Below are positions 1 to 12,100 of a DNA stretch of 64,000 nucleotides, piece after piece. The translations under genes were made by a program, and so were the position numbers. The DNA lies in NCBI GenBank assembly GCA_016415585.1, contig CP066552.1, positions 2,108,001-2,172,000 of the forward strand, read 5' to 3'. Numbering within the stretch: the stretch's first letter is position 1; every line of letters begins with the position of its first letter. A model generated the notes under the pieces. The model had not been told where the DNA came from. It saw only the letters and a program-made list of their open reading frames with translations, and searched no databases. The stretch is from Pectobacterium carotovorum. Lineage in GTDB: Bacteria; Pseudomonadota; Gammaproteobacteria; Enterobacterales; Enterobacteriaceae.

Positions 1-975
1 GGTACGTTGCCCAAAGAGTTGTGCAATTTGAGAGCCGTCTGCGGCATAGAGTTCGAGGCTGGTCACAATACCGTCGGCCGTCGGTTTACGCGTGATCCAA
101 CTTTCAGCGATCGCGCCTTCGATCAGATGCAGGGTGAAATCTTTATTAAAGATGTTAATCCATTCCGCATGCTGCTCCATACGCTCTACACGCTCAAGCG
201 TACCGGTGAAGATTTGCACACAGCCACGGTTACCGACAAATACCATGATCTCGTTCTGATCTTCACGCGCGGCAAACAGAATCTGTGACAGCGCATCGTT
301 TTCTACGCGGTAGGCCAGATCGTCAGCGACCGAGTTAAACGCCTGCTGACGCGTCAGGTTATAGCGCTTGAGCAGAATGAAGAAATCATGCACATCCGTC
401 ATCGCACGCCAGTCTGCTTCAAGCTGAGGATTATGGGCAACGACCGGCTCGGCGGCTACGCTGTTTGCTGGACGAAGTGCCAACGCGGGGTTGTCGCTGC
501 TGGTAAATTTCTCAACAAATAGCTGCCAGGCGTCCATGTCTGTGGTGTCGGTCGTGTAGACCTTCAGAATGGCATCACCTTGATGATCGAAAAATTGAAT
601 GCTCTGGCGCTCACCGCGTGCGGTATTTTCACGCAGCGCAAAGGCGGAAGCCCATTGAGAAAGGAACAAACGCAGATCTAACTCGCGCGGGTTGAGGATA
701 AGACCAGCGTGCCCATCAAGCGTCTGGTTTTGATAGTAACCGGTATGCTCATGCACGGCGTATTCGTTGCGCGTGATCGACTTGGTATTACCAACCTGCT
801 CCAGTGCACTAAGCCAAACTTTGGCATCACCCTGTAGACGCTGTGCATCGTGTCCGACGCGGGCGTGAGTTAATTCCGCTTCACTGATGCCGAGTTGTGC
901 AGCCAGATCGCGTGCGTATTTACGCGGATGTTCTACTTTAGCCTGGAGGTATTGTTGGTAAATGGACGTCTGCAT
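1..975 (-). CDS. hmuS: Hemin transport/degradation protein HmuS (partial, 3' end outside window)
   Basis: The reverse strand is open from an ATG at 975 to the window edge (325 codons, beginning MQTSIYQQYLQAK). It resembles the HemS/ChuS/HmuS family of cytoplasmic heme-binding, heme-degrading proteins, which are about 340 residues long, so only a short C-terminus should be missing. The start has AAGG eight bases upstream. Visible family-like stretches are the N-terminal RKYARDLAAQLGISEAE segment and, at the edge, LELYAADGSQIAQLFGQRT. A Fur box lies just upstream, as expected for heme-iron acquisition. In related bacteria hmuS sits in an hmuRSTUV cluster; the neighbours are outside this window. 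The family call rests on remembered similarity. Confidence 0.85.
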   Translation of the reverse strand, partial: MQTSIYQQYLQAKVEHPRKYARDLAAQLGISEAELTHARVGHDAQRLQGDAKVWLSALEQVGNTKSITRNEYAVHEHTGYYQNQTLDGHAGLILNPRELDLRLFLSQWASAFALRENTARGERQSIQFFDHQGDAILKVYTTDTTDMDAWQLFVEKFTSSDNPALALRPANSVAAEPVVAHNPQLEADWRAMTDVHDFFILLKRYNLTRQQAFNSVADDLAYRVENDALSQILFAAREDQNEIMVFVGNRGCVQIFTGTLERVERMEQHAEWINIFNKDFTLHLIEGAIAESWITRKPTADGIVTSLELYAADGSQIAQLFGQRT

Positions 976-1010
976 CTCGTTCCCTTAATCGTTGTCGTGT
1001 TGATTATAGC

Positions 1011-1030
1011 AATGAATGAGAATCATTTTC
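1011..1030. promoter_or_regulatory. Fur box upstream of hmuS
   Basis: The sequence aatgaatgagaatcattttc closely matches the 19-bp Fur consensus built from GATAAT hexamers around a central GAGAATCATT core. It lies 36 bases upstream of the hmuS start, in the position of a promoter operator, and predicts repression when iron is replete. Confidence 0.75.
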
Positions 1031-1140
1031 ATGTAACAAAAACGCAACCTCAAGTGAAGTTTTCTTAATAAGTGGAATAAGAAGAATCGTAAGAGGTATT
1101 TACGTGCTGCGAGATAGCGAGATGGGCGGGGGAAAGCAGG

Positions 1141-1181
1141 AAAATGGCTGACACACTACCGGGGAAGGTGAGTGTGCCAGC
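1141..1181 (-). terminator. Probable aroH terminator
   Basis: An 11-bp stem with one G-U pair (1147-1157 with 1171-1181) lies just past the aroH stop. On the reverse strand it is followed by CATTTTCC, a short T-rich tail, so it is a moderate rather than strong intrinsic terminator. Confidence 0.55.
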
Positions 1182-1191
1182 GTATATCGGA

Positions 1192-2238
1192 TTAAAAACG
1201 ACTGTCGACGGCGTCTGCCAGACGTGCCAGCAGCGTTTCGGTATCCTGCCAGCTCAGGCACGGATCGGTAATGGATTGCCCATACGTCAATGCCAGAGGA
1301 TTGATCGCCGGCTGGTTGCCTTCGATTAAGAAACTTTCCGCCATGATGCCCGCAATGGCGCGTGAACCCGCGCGAATTTGCTGGCAGATGTCATTGGCAA
1401 CGTCGAGCTGACGGCGATGCTGTTTCTGACAGTTGGCATGACTAAAATCGATCACCAGATGTTCGGGCAGCGAGAATTCACGCAAATGATCGCAGGCGGC
1501 GGCGATATCTTCCGCGTGGTAGTTCGGTTTTTTCCCGCCACGCATAATAATGTGGCCAAACGGGTTGCCCTGCGTTTTGTAGACCGACATGAAGCCCTGC
1601 TTATCCGGCGAGAGGAACATGTGCTGGGCGCGAGCGGCACGAATGGCATCGACGGCAATGCGTGTATTACCGTCTGTGCCGTTCTTGAAGCCAACAGGGC
1701 AGGACAGCGCCGAGGCCATTTCCCGGTGGATCTGGCTTTCGGTAGTTCTCGCGCCAATCGCGCCCCAGCTAATCAGGTCGGCGATATATTGGCCAGTGAC
1801 CATATCGAGGAATTCCGTCGCGGTCGGCAATCCAAGCTGGTTGACGTCCAGCAGCAGGCGGCGTGCAATTTCCAGCCCTTCATTCACCTGGAAGGTTCCA
1901 TTGAGTGCCGGATCGGAAATGAGTCCCTTCCAGCCCACCACCGTGCGCGGTTTTTCAAAATAGGTGCGCATGACGACTTCCAGTCGATCCTGATACTGCG
2001 TGCGTAGTGCAGCCAGACGGCGCGCATAATCTAACGCGCTATCGGTATCATGGATGGAACACGGGCCAACCACGACGAGTAAACGGGGATCTTGACCGGT
2101 TAGAATGGCTTCAATTTTCTTGCGTGACGAGGTGACATTTTCGGCAACGGCAGGGGTAATCGGGAGTCTGGCGAGTAACGTTTGAGGCGTAACCAGACTC
2201 TCGATGCGCGCGCTCCGCAGTTCATCTGTTTGCAGCAT
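1192..2238 (-). CDS. aroH: 3-deoxy-7-phosphoheptulonate (DAHP) synthase, Trp-sensitive type
   Basis: This 348-residue class I DAHP synthase condenses PEP and erythrose 4-phosphate, the first step of aromatic amino acid synthesis. Family signatures are visible: VVVGPCSIHD near residue 55, RTYFEKPRTVVGWKG near 91, GARTTESQ near 161, GFKNGTDG near 184 and IDFSHANC near 262. Its position next to ppsR and ppsA matches the E. coli aroH locus, which separates it from its AroF and AroG paralogues. A symmetrical GTACTAGTAC site about 200 bases upstream fits control by TrpR. The start is the ATG at 2238, giving the usual family length. Confidence 0.93.
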   Translation of the reverse strand: MLQTDELRSARIESLVTPQTLLARLPITPAVAENVTSSRKKIEAILTGQDPRLLVVVGPCSIHDTDSALDYARRLAALRTQYQDRLEVVMRTYFEKPRTVVGWKGLISDPALNGTFQVNEGLEIARRLLLDVNQLGLPTATEFLDMVTGQYIADLISWGAIGARTTESQIHREMASALSCPVGFKNGTDGNTRIAVDAIRAARAQHMFLSPDKQGFMSVYKTQGNPFGHIIMRGGKKPNYHAEDIAAACDHLREFSLPEHLVIDFSHANCQKQHRRQLDVANDICQQIRAGSRAIAGIMAESFLIEGNQPAINPLALTYGQSITDPCLSWQDTETLLARLADAVDSRF

Positions 2239-2436
2239 GTTTTATCTCTGAATACGGTCAAGCCGAAAACCTGTCGTCACCGAAATGCATGGACATGACA
2301 GTGTTTTCAGACAGCGTTTTCAGGCTATGTTTCCGACTAAAAGGTTGCTTCGCAGCGGCGAAATGCCGGGAAGTGATGGTGCACACAATAAACGAAATGG
2401 CGCACATTACAACCGCATCAGAATAAAAAATCTATC

Positions 2437-2450
2437 ATGTACTAGTACAT
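2437..2450. promoter_or_regulatory. Candidate TrpR operator before aroH
   Basis: The 14-bp perfect palindrome ATGTACTAGTACAT contains the CTAG core and GTAC flanks of trp operators. It lies upstream of aroH and overlaps the last codons and stop of ppsR (ATG TAC TAG on the reverse strand). E. coli aroH is a known TrpR target; binding here is inferred. Confidence 0.55.
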
Positions 2451-3263
2451 TCTCCGACTCATGCCGAGAATGTCGATGATTTTGGCGGAAATTTCCTCAA
2501 CGGAGTAATTGGTGGTATTGAGATATTTAATCTGATGTTTGCGAAATAGCGCTTCAACTTCACTGAGTTCCATGCGGCACTGGCGCAACGAAGCGTAGCG
2601 GCTGTTGCCCCGACGCTCTTCCCTAATGGCCGCCAGCCGTTCGGCATCAATGGTGAGCCCGAATAGCTTGTGCTGGAAAGGTTTTAACGCGTCAGGCAGG
2701 CGCAGGTTATCCATATCATCGGCAATAAAAGGATAGTTGGCGGCGCGAATGCCGAACTGCATCGCCAGATACAGGCTGGTCGGCGTTTTACCGCAGCGTG
2801 ACACACCCAGCAAAATAACCTGTGCCTGATCGAGGTTGCGCAGCGAAATGCCATCATCGTGCGCCAGCGTATAGTCGATGGCGGCAATACGGGCGTCGTA
2901 TTTGCTTAGGTTATTGGCCGTCAAACCGTGAGTGCGGTTGGCAATCGGCGTAGGCGGCGTGTTCAATTCTTCCTGCAAGGGGGCAACCAGCGCCTGTACG
3001 ATGTCCTGGCAAAACCCGTCGCTGCTGGTAATAATGTTACGCACGGTCGGCGTGACGATGGAGTAAAACACCAGCGGGCGCACACCGGTTTGCTGATATA
3101 GCGTATTGATTTGCTCACATACGGCTTTGGCGCGAGCTTCACTTTCCACGAAAGGTAAGGTATAGCTAACCGTGTTCACGGGGAACTGGGATAACACCGC
3201 ATGACCCAGCACTTCCGCCGTAATGGCTGTACCGTCCGAGACATAAAATACGTTCCTTTCCAC
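2442..3263 (-). CDS. ppsR: PEP synthase regulatory protein (pyrophosphorylase/kinase)
   Basis: PpsR (DUF299) switches PEP synthase off and on by ADP-dependent phosphorylation and phosphate-dependent dephosphorylation of a threonine. The protein is 273 residues. It carries the P-loop-like [15 protein letters not shown] near residue 150 and the conserved [13 protein letters not shown]-terminus and NYSVEEI C-terminus. I chose the GTG at 3263 because AAGGGGG lies about six bases upstream and the first residues ([11 protein letters not shown]) align with the family. An upstream ATG at 3299 would add 12 unlike residues. It is divergent from its target ppsA, as in E. coli. Confidence 0.93.
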   Translation of the reverse strand: MERNVFYVSDGTAITAEVLGHAVLSQFPVNTVSYTLPFVESEARAKAVCEQINTLYQQTGVRPLVFYSIVTPTVRNIITSSDGFCQDIVQALVAPLQEELNTPPTPIANRTHGLTANNLSKYDARIAAIDYTLAHDDGISLRNLDQAQVILLGVSRCGKTPTSLYLAMQFGIRAANYPFIADDMDNLRLPDALKPFQHKLFGLTIDAERLAAIREERRGNSRYASLRQCRMELSEVEALFRKHQIKYLNTTNYSVEEISAKIIDILGMSRRMY

Positions 3264-3448
3264 ATAACCCCCTTGTGATATTTCCGACAGCTCGAACACG
3301 TTAACCTCGTCAAAAATTGCGTTTCAAGAATACTTTTATTAAAACGCCATTTCATTATCTTCATGATAAAGAATGCTAATCTCCTACGATATTGGATTTT
3401 TACCGCGTTAAGCAATCATTCGCCGTGAAATCAGTTTTTTTTCATAGG

Positions 3449-3462
3449 TTGATCGATTCACC
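3449..3462. promoter_or_regulatory. Cra (FruR) operator upstream of ppsA
   Basis: On the reverse strand the sequence reads GGTGAATCGATCAA, very close to the Cra consensus TGAATCGNTTNA and to the remembered E. coli ppsA site. It lies about 100 bases before the ppsA start, an upstream location suited to activation under gluconeogenic growth. Confidence 0.7.
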
Positions 3463-3563
3463 TGTCCATGTTCATCAAAACGCTATGTTAACCTGATTGC
3501 GTTGAGGCGATTCTCAACCGAACTCTTTCATACCCTAATTGTATGCAGAAAGGATTATTTTCG

Positions 3564-5942
<2,379 letters not shown>

Positions 5943-6017
5943 TCCGCACTGTGGGTGTCTGATATCCGTAGTCATCAGCCATTCAGGTTGTTGAAACAAT
6001 ATTTACAGAATGAAAAC

Positions 6018-6120
6018 GGTGGTAATGGAATAGAAGAGTAAAGCGTTTGCGCCATGGATGGCGCAATCCGAGCGTACAGGGGTGTATTTACAGCGTCTTT
6101 ACGATCTATCCATTACCACC
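6018..6120. repeat. Nested imperfect inverted repeat between ppsA and apbE
   Basis: Outer arms 6018-6033 and 6106-6120 pair over 15 bases with a one-base bulge, and gtaaag/ctttac (6038-6043, 6096-6101) extends the pairing inward. A separate 7-bp hairpin (GCGCCAT/ATGGCGC, 6049-6064) sits inside. It lies between convergent genes and has no clear T-tract. It could be a termination structure, a small palindromic repeat or an RNA; I cannot tell which. Confidence 0.5.
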
Positions 6121-6155
6121 GCTCGGCCGCTGCTTATCGCAAGCCGTGCTGAAAA

Positions 6156-7202
6156 TCACTGTGCTGCAATCAGGAAGGATTTGAACTGTGGCGTCATCAC
6201 TGCGCTAAAGCCCTTATCCGTTTTGGTAATCAGATAAACCGCCAGCCCCTGCTGCTCCGCCAGCTTCAACGCCTTCTCCGTTCCCAACACGATCAAACCC
6301 GTATCCCAGCCGTCGGCTTCCAGCGCGGTTGGCGCAATCACGGTTGCAGAAACCAACTGATGAGTAATCGGTCTGCCCGTCTCGGGATCGATAACGTGAG
6401 AATAGCGCTTGCTGTCTTCCTCAAAATAATTCCGATAGCTGCCGGAGGTGCTGATCGCATAACCCTGCAAATTCACCGCCGCCTGCGCTGCATTTTCCTG
6501 GTCGGTTGGCTTCTGAATCGCCACACGCCACGGCGTACCCTCGGCATTCACCCCACGGCTGGAAATCGCACCGCCGACGGAAACCAGATAATTGGTGATC
6601 CCTTTACGCGTCATTAGCTGCGCGAGAATGTCTGCGCCGTACCCTTCGCCCAGCGTGGAGAGATCGACATACAAATCCGGGAGGTCTTTCTGAATCCACT
6701 CGCCTTTTTCATCACTTATCAGTTTCAGGTGGCGCAGCCCGACATTTTGCCGCGCTAAATCAATCTGCTGTTGGCTGGGAATCCGCGTAGGTTGCTTCTG
6801 CGGGCCGAATCCCCAGAGATTAACCAACGGGCCGACGGTGATATCCATCGCGCCGTGCGTGGCTTTACCGATACGCAGCGCGGCCAGAATAATATCCGCC
6901 ATGCCATTGCTGATGGGCTGGGGATCCGTTCCCCTGTACTGATTAAAACGCGACAGTACCGAATCGTCACGGTAGGTGGAAATGTCGTTATTGGCCTGCT
7001 CCAGCAGGGCATCGATTTCTCGTTGCAACTGCGTTTTGTCTTCGGTGACGTCGCCGCTAATTTTTACGCTGTAAAACGTCCCCATGGTTTTGCCTTCAAT
7101 GGTCAACAAAGGGCGCTGTGTTGTCGGCGTTGGATTATCGCAGGCTGTCAGAAGGCAGAATAAGCCACAGAGTAGCAATCTCTTCGCGGCGAGAGGCATC
7201 AT
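6156..7202 (-). CDS. apbE: FAD:protein FMN transferase (ApbE lipoprotein)
   Basis: ApbE-type enzymes attach FMN covalently to threonines of target proteins such as NqrB/NqrC and RnfG/RnfD on the periplasmic side. From the ATG at 7202 the protein is 348 residues. AGGAG lies about seven bases upstream. A lipoprotein signal peptide ends in LLTAC, with the lipidated Cys at 21. Family motifs are GKTMGTFYSVKISG, DISTYRDDSVLSRFN, VDLSTLGEGYGAD, and near the C-terminus HVIDPETGRPI and LEADGWDTGLIVLG, where Asp/Thr bind metal and FAD. A longer in-frame start at 7286 would place residues before the signal peptide and is rejected. Confidence 0.9.
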   Translation of the reverse strand: MMPLAAKRLLLCGLFCLLTACDNPTPTTQRPLLTIEGKTMGTFYSVKISGDVTEDKTQLQREIDALLEQANNDISTYRDDSVLSRFNQYRGTDPQPISNGMADIILAALRIGKATHGAMDITVGPLVNLWGFGPQKQPTRIPSQQQIDLARQNVGLRHLKLISDEKGEWIQKDLPDLYVDLSTLGEGYGADILAQLMTRKGITNYLVSVGGAISSRGVNAEGTPWRVAIQKPTDQENAAQAAVNLQGYAISTSGSYRNYFEEDSKRYSHVIDPETGRPITHQLVSATVIAPTALEADGWDTGLIVLGTEKALKLAEQQGLAVYLITKTDKGFSAVMTPQFKSFLIAAQ

Positions 7203-7292
7203 GAAAAACTCCTGAAAAACTGAACTGAGAGTAGGCAGACAGGAGAGTAACAAAAAAGGGATGAGGCGTAATTGAATGGAAGACAAATGAAA

Positions 7293-7403
7293 GGAAAAAA
7301 AAGGCCCATCTCAGGGGATGGGCAAAGACTACACACAGCAATTCGTTACTAACTCTGACGAGGAGGAAACCTCATGGACAAACAGTAGGTTAATACTAGC
7401 TCC
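7293..7403 (-). ncRNA. rprA: RprA small RNA
   Basis: On the reverse strand positions 7347 to 7318 match the 3' half of E. coli RprA as I recall it (AACGAATTGCTGTGTGTAGT followed by CTTTGCCCAT). A terminator hairpin GCCCATC/GATGGGC with eight Ts follows (7295-7322). In E. coli rprA likewise lies beside ydiK. An RcsB box lies upstream and a plausible -10 (TAGGAT, 7416-7411) puts the start near 7403, giving about 110 nt against 105 in E. coli. The 5' half, which in E. coli pairs with the rpoS leader, is clearly different here. RprA activates rpoS translation and answers envelope stress through Rcs. The 5' end is estimated. Confidence 0.85.
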
Positions 7404-7439
7404 GGTATTTATCCTATGGATTATGGCCTATTTCGTCAT

Positions 7440-7453
7440 TAAGAATCATCCTA
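7440..7453. promoter_or_regulatory. RcsB (RcsAB) box for rprA
   Basis: The sequence TAAGAATCATCCTA is close to the RcsAB consensus TAAGAATATTCCTA. Its centre is about 43 bases upstream of the inferred rprA start, a typical activator position. E. coli rprA is a well-known RcsB target. Confidence 0.7.
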
Positions 7454-7672
7454 ATAGTTAATTATCTTTTAAGAGTTGACCTCTCAGAGTTTTTATATTG
7501 TCAATAATATTGATGCATTAGAGAAATGATATCAAAATTTTTAGGACTAATCCCTAAGAATAGAGGGTTAATCATTAGCTACTTTTACCTATTGAAAAAG
7601 TAAGGGAATGATAGTGTCGAAAAAATAGAACCGGAAAATAGAGCCGAAGAAGCGATGCCGAGAGAGGGAATA

Positions 7673-7694
7673 CGTGGGCGGTGTACCGCCCACG
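7673..7694 (-). terminator. Hairpin downstream of ydiK
   Basis: A perfect 9-bp stem (CGTGGGCGG/CCGCCCACG, four-base loop) lies 27 bases past the ydiK stop. No T-tract follows on either strand, so it may protect the mRNA end rather than terminate on its own. Confidence 0.4.
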
Positions 7695-7720
7695 GGAAGA
7701 GAAAACGGTGACTGTCGGTC

Positions 7721-8830
7721 TTACTCTTTATCTGTCGTGTTAGACGTATTAACGGAGAGGATGTTTTGCGGTTCGGGGATTTCACGCATCCAGGCAAACA
7801 GCAGACGGTAGGAAACGGCGAGGACGACCGGACCAATAAATATCCCAATCATGCCAAACGCCAACAACCCACCAATCACGCCAGAAAGAATCAGCAGCAT
7901 AGGAAGATCGGCTCCCATTCTGATTAATACCGGACGGATAATGTTATCGATGGTGCCAACGAAACAGCTCCATACCAGCAGGATGGTGCCCCAGGTGGTA
8001 TCGCCTGTCCAATACAGCCAGATAATGGCAGGGATAAGTACCGGAAGTGGCCCCAACTGCGCCAGACAACATAGAAACATCAGAACGGTTAATAGTGTGG
8101 TGTAGGGAATCCCGGATAGCCCCAGACCGATTCCGCCTAGCACCGATTGCACGATAGCTGTTACTACCACGCCTAGTGCGACGGCACGAATTGACTGTGC
8201 TGCCAGAATCACGGCGGCATCGCCGCGCTCCTGTCCCAGCCGGATAGCGAAATGTCGCACGGCCTTCGCAACGGCTTCGCCCTTGTAATAAAGCAGGGCG
8301 CTGAAGATCAGCATCAGGGAACAGTGCATCAGAAAACGCCCGACATGCGCCGCCTGTGCCACCAACCAGGTCGCCGTTTTACCAAAATAGGGTTGCACTT
8401 TGGCGAACAGACCGCTGCCACCGCTTTGCAACAGCGCCTGCCAGCTGTTAAATAATTTCTCTCCCACTAAAGGAATGGACGTCAGCCACTCCAGCGTCGG
8501 GGGCGAAAAGTTTTCCTGCCGGGCTCCCCAGCTCATCAGCGCAGAGCTGTTATCCACCACGCTACTGACAAGAACGGCAATCGGGACAATAAATAGCAGG
8601 ATAAGCAGCAGCGTCATCACCAGCACTGCCAGAGAACGCCGCCCCCATAATAGTGCCTGAAATTTAATCAGCATCGGCCAGGTGGCAATGACCACCATAC
8701 ATGCCCAGGCGAATCCCAGAATAAAAGGCTGCACCACCCAAAAACAGGCAATAATCATGATGGTAATAAACACCAGACTGAACAGGATTCTGGCCAGGTC
8801 AAATCGTGGTGGTTGAGAATATTTGCTCAA
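7721..8830 (-). CDS. ydiK: AI-2E transporter (UPF0118) family membrane protein YdiK
   Basis: This is a polytopic inner-membrane protein of the AI-2E transporter superfamily; the YdiK substrate is not established. About eight hydrophobic segments are visible: two near the N-terminus, one around residues 55-90, and a dense cluster from residue 150 to the end. Conserved stretches include QPFILGFAWA and LGPLPVLIPAIIWLYWTGDTTWGT, and RMGADLPMLLILSGVIGG. I chose the TTG at 8830, which has GAGGA eight bases upstream and gives an N-terminus of the same length as E. coli YdiK (369 residues). A TTG at 8851 is the alternative. rprA follows it as in E. coli; ydiJ is divergent. Confidence 0.85.
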   Translation of the reverse strand: MSKYSQPPRFDLARILFSLVFITIMIIACFWVVQPFILGFAWACMVVIATWPMLIKFQALLWGRRSLAVLVMTLLLILLFIVPIAVLVSSVVDNSSALMSWGARQENFSPPTLEWLTSIPLVGEKLFNSWQALLQSGGSGLFAKVQPYFGKTATWLVAQAAHVGRFLMHCSLMLIFSALLYYKGEAVAKAVRHFAIRLGQERGDAAVILAAQSIRAVALGVVVTAIVQSVLGGIGLGLSGIPYTTLLTVLMFLCCLAQLGPLPVLIPAIIWLYWTGDTTWGTILLVWSCFVGTIDNIIRPVLIRMGADLPMLLILSGVIGGLLAFGMIGIFIGPVVLAVSYRLLFAWMREIPEPQNILSVNTSNTTDKE

Positions 8831-9127
8831 CGAATGGTTCCTCAATAGCAAAAGAAAAGGCTGAAGGTGAGGTGGTTTGGGTGAACTGATTTAATCACAG
8901 CGTCATCATGAGATATTTCCGGGTGTTTTGACAGCCTGTTGAACATTTTGTTGGTGAAACGACGGTTCGCCAACACGCTGTATGTTTTTGCCGATCCGGG
9001 AGCGCACACGATTGCGAAATGTGATAAAACGTGATGTCCCCGATGACAGAGCGGCTATAGCAGACTCTTCACAGGCATTTCACGACATATTGGCAAACAC
9101 ATCATGTACGGACAGGGTCAAAAAATA

Positions 9128-12100
9128 ATGATCCCACAGATCACGCAATCTCCCGGGCTGGTTCAGCCGGTGCTTAATTTTCTGGAAGCATTGAAGAAAA
9201 ATGGATTCACAGGCGATACGGCGACTAATTATGCCGATCGTCTGACGATGGCAACGGATAACAGTATCTACCAGCTTTTGCCGGATGCGGTGGTTTTCCC
9301 CCGCTCAACCGCCGATGTGGCGATCCTCTCGCGGCTGGCGGGTGATACGCGTTTTTCAGGGTTGACCTTTACGCCACGCGGTGGCGGGACAGGAACAAAC
9401 GGGCAGGCGCTGAACCGCGGCATCGTGGTCGATATGTCGCGTTATATGAACCGCATTCTGGAGATCAATCCTGAACAGGGCTGGGTACGCGTCGAGGCTG
9501 GCGTCATTAAAGATCAGCTTAACCAATATCTGAAGCCTTACGGCTATTTCTTCGCACCTGAACTGTCGACCAGTAACCGAGCAACGCTGGGTGGTATGAT
9601 CAATACCGATGCATCAGGGCAAGGTTCGCTGGTGTACGGTAAAACCTCAGACCATGTGCTGGGGCTGCGTGCGGTTCTGCTGGGCGGCGAAATGCTGGAT
9701 ACGCAGGCGATGCCGGTAGAGTTGGCAGAGAAACTGGCGTTAGAAGATTCCGCCATCGGCCGTATTTACCATACGGTGCTGCACCGCTGCCGCGAACAGC
9801 GTGCGTTGATTATCGACAAGTTCCCTAAGCTGAATCGTTTTCTGACGGGCTATGACCTGCGTCATGTGTTCAGCGACGATCTCCGTACCTTTGACCTGAC
9901 GCGTATTCTGACCGGGGCGGAAGGTACGCTGGCGTTTATCACCGAAGCGAAGCTCGATATCACGCCGCTGCCGAAGAGCCGTCGTCTGGTGAATATCAAA
10001 TACGACTCCTTCAACTCCGCGTTGCGCAATGCGCCGTTCATGGTGGAGGCGAAGGCGTTATCCGTTGAAACCGTGGATTCTAAGGTGTTAAACCTTGCCC
10101 GCGAAGATATCGTCTGGCACTCCGTCAGTGAACTGATTACCGATGTGCCTAATCAGGAAATGCTCGGCCTGAATATCGTGGAGTTCGCAGGGGATGATGA
10201 GGCGCTGATTAACGGGCAGGTCGACGCGCTCTGTCAGCGGTTGGATACGCTGCTGGCTACCGGCGAAGGCGGGGTGATTGGCTACCAAACTTGTAACGAT
10301 CTGGCTGGCATCGAACGTATTTACGCGATGCGGAAAAAAGCAGTCGGGCTGCTGGGCAACAGTAAAGGGCAGGCTAAACCGATCCCATTTGCGGAAGATA
10401 CCTGTGTGCCACCACAACATCTGGCTGATTACATTGAAGAGTTCCGCGCGCTGCTGGACAGCCATAACCTGACGTACGGCATGTTCGGCCATGTGGACGC
10501 AGGGGTGTTGCACGTCCGTCCCGCACTGGACATGTGCGACCCGCAACAGGAAATGCTGATGAAGCAGCTTTCCGACCAAATTGTCGCGTTGACGGCCAAA
10601 TATGGCGGCCTGCTGTGGGGTGAGCACGGTAAAGGTTTCCGCGCCGAATACAGCCCTGAATTCTTTGGGCCGGAGCTGTATGCCGAGTTACGCCGCATCA
10701 AGGCGGCGTTCGACCCCGATAACCGACTTAATCCTGGGAAAATTTGTGCGCCGCTGGACGTGGATGCGCCGATGATGAAAGTCGATGCGGTTAAGCGCGG
10801 CACGTTTGATCGCACGATCCCGCTGACGGTGCGTACCGCGTTCCGTGGTGCGATGGAATGTAACGGTAACGGACTGTGTTTTAACTTTGACGCTCGTAGC
10901 CCAATGTGTCCGTCGATGAAGATCAGCGGCAACCGTATTCATTCACCGAAAGGCCGTGCGACGCTGGTGCGTGAATGGTTACGCCTGCTGGCGGAGCAGG
11001 GCGTCGATCCGGTAGTGCTGGAAAAAGCGTTGCCGCAGCAGAAGCTGAGCCTGCGCGCCTTTATCCAGAAGACTCGCAATACCTGGCAGGCGAAGCAGGG
11101 TGATTACGATTTCTCGCATGAAGTTAAAGATGCGATGTCGGGCTGTCTGGCGTGTAAAGCCTGTTCAACGCAGTGCCCTATCAAGATTGACGTGCCCGGT
11201 TTCCGCTCTCGCTTCCTACAGCTTTATCACACTCGCTATCTGCGTCCGGTGCGTGATTATCTGGTGGCCGGTGTCGAAAGCTATGCGCCGCTGATGGCGC
11301 GCAGCCCGAAGACGTTTAACTTCTTCCTGAAAATGCCGCTGCTGAATAACCTGAGCCGCAGCCAGATTGGTATGGTCGATTTGCCCTTACTGTCATCGCC
11401 GTCGCTGCGTCAGCAGTTTGCCGGGCATAGCGGCGTCAACACCACGCTGGAACAGCTGGAACAGTTGCCGGAAGCGGCGCGCCAGCAGTATGTGTTAATC
11501 GTGCAGGATCCGTTTACCAGCTATTACGATGCGCAGGTGGTGGCTGATTTCGTCCACCTGATCGAAAAACTGAAGCTGAAACCGGTGCTATTGCCGTTCT
11601 CGCCGAACGGAAAAGCGCAGCACATTAAAGGCTTCTTACAGCGTTTTGCCAAAACGGCCTCGAAGACGGCAGATTTCCTGAACCGTGTAGCCAAACTGGG
11701 GATGCCAATGGTGGGCGTCGATCCCGCGCTGGTGCTGTGCTATCGTGACGAATATCGTGAAATTCTGGGAGAGAAGCGTGGCGATTTCCAGGTGCAGCTG
11801 GTGCACGAATGGCTAGTGACGGCATTGGCAGACAGCACGCCGCAACCTGCCACTGGCAAATCCTGGTATCTGTTGGGGCACTGTACGGAAACCACGGCGC
11901 TGCCGATCAGCACGAAACAGTGGTCCGACATTTTCTCGCGCTTTGGTGCCAAACTGGAGAATGTCAGCGTCGGCTGCTGCGGCATGGCGGGAACCTACGG
12001 GCATGAAACCAAGAACCTTGCCAACTCGCAGGGAATCTATGCGCTGTCCTGGCAGCAGGTGTTGCAGAAGTTACCGCAGAAACGCTGCCTGACCACCGGC

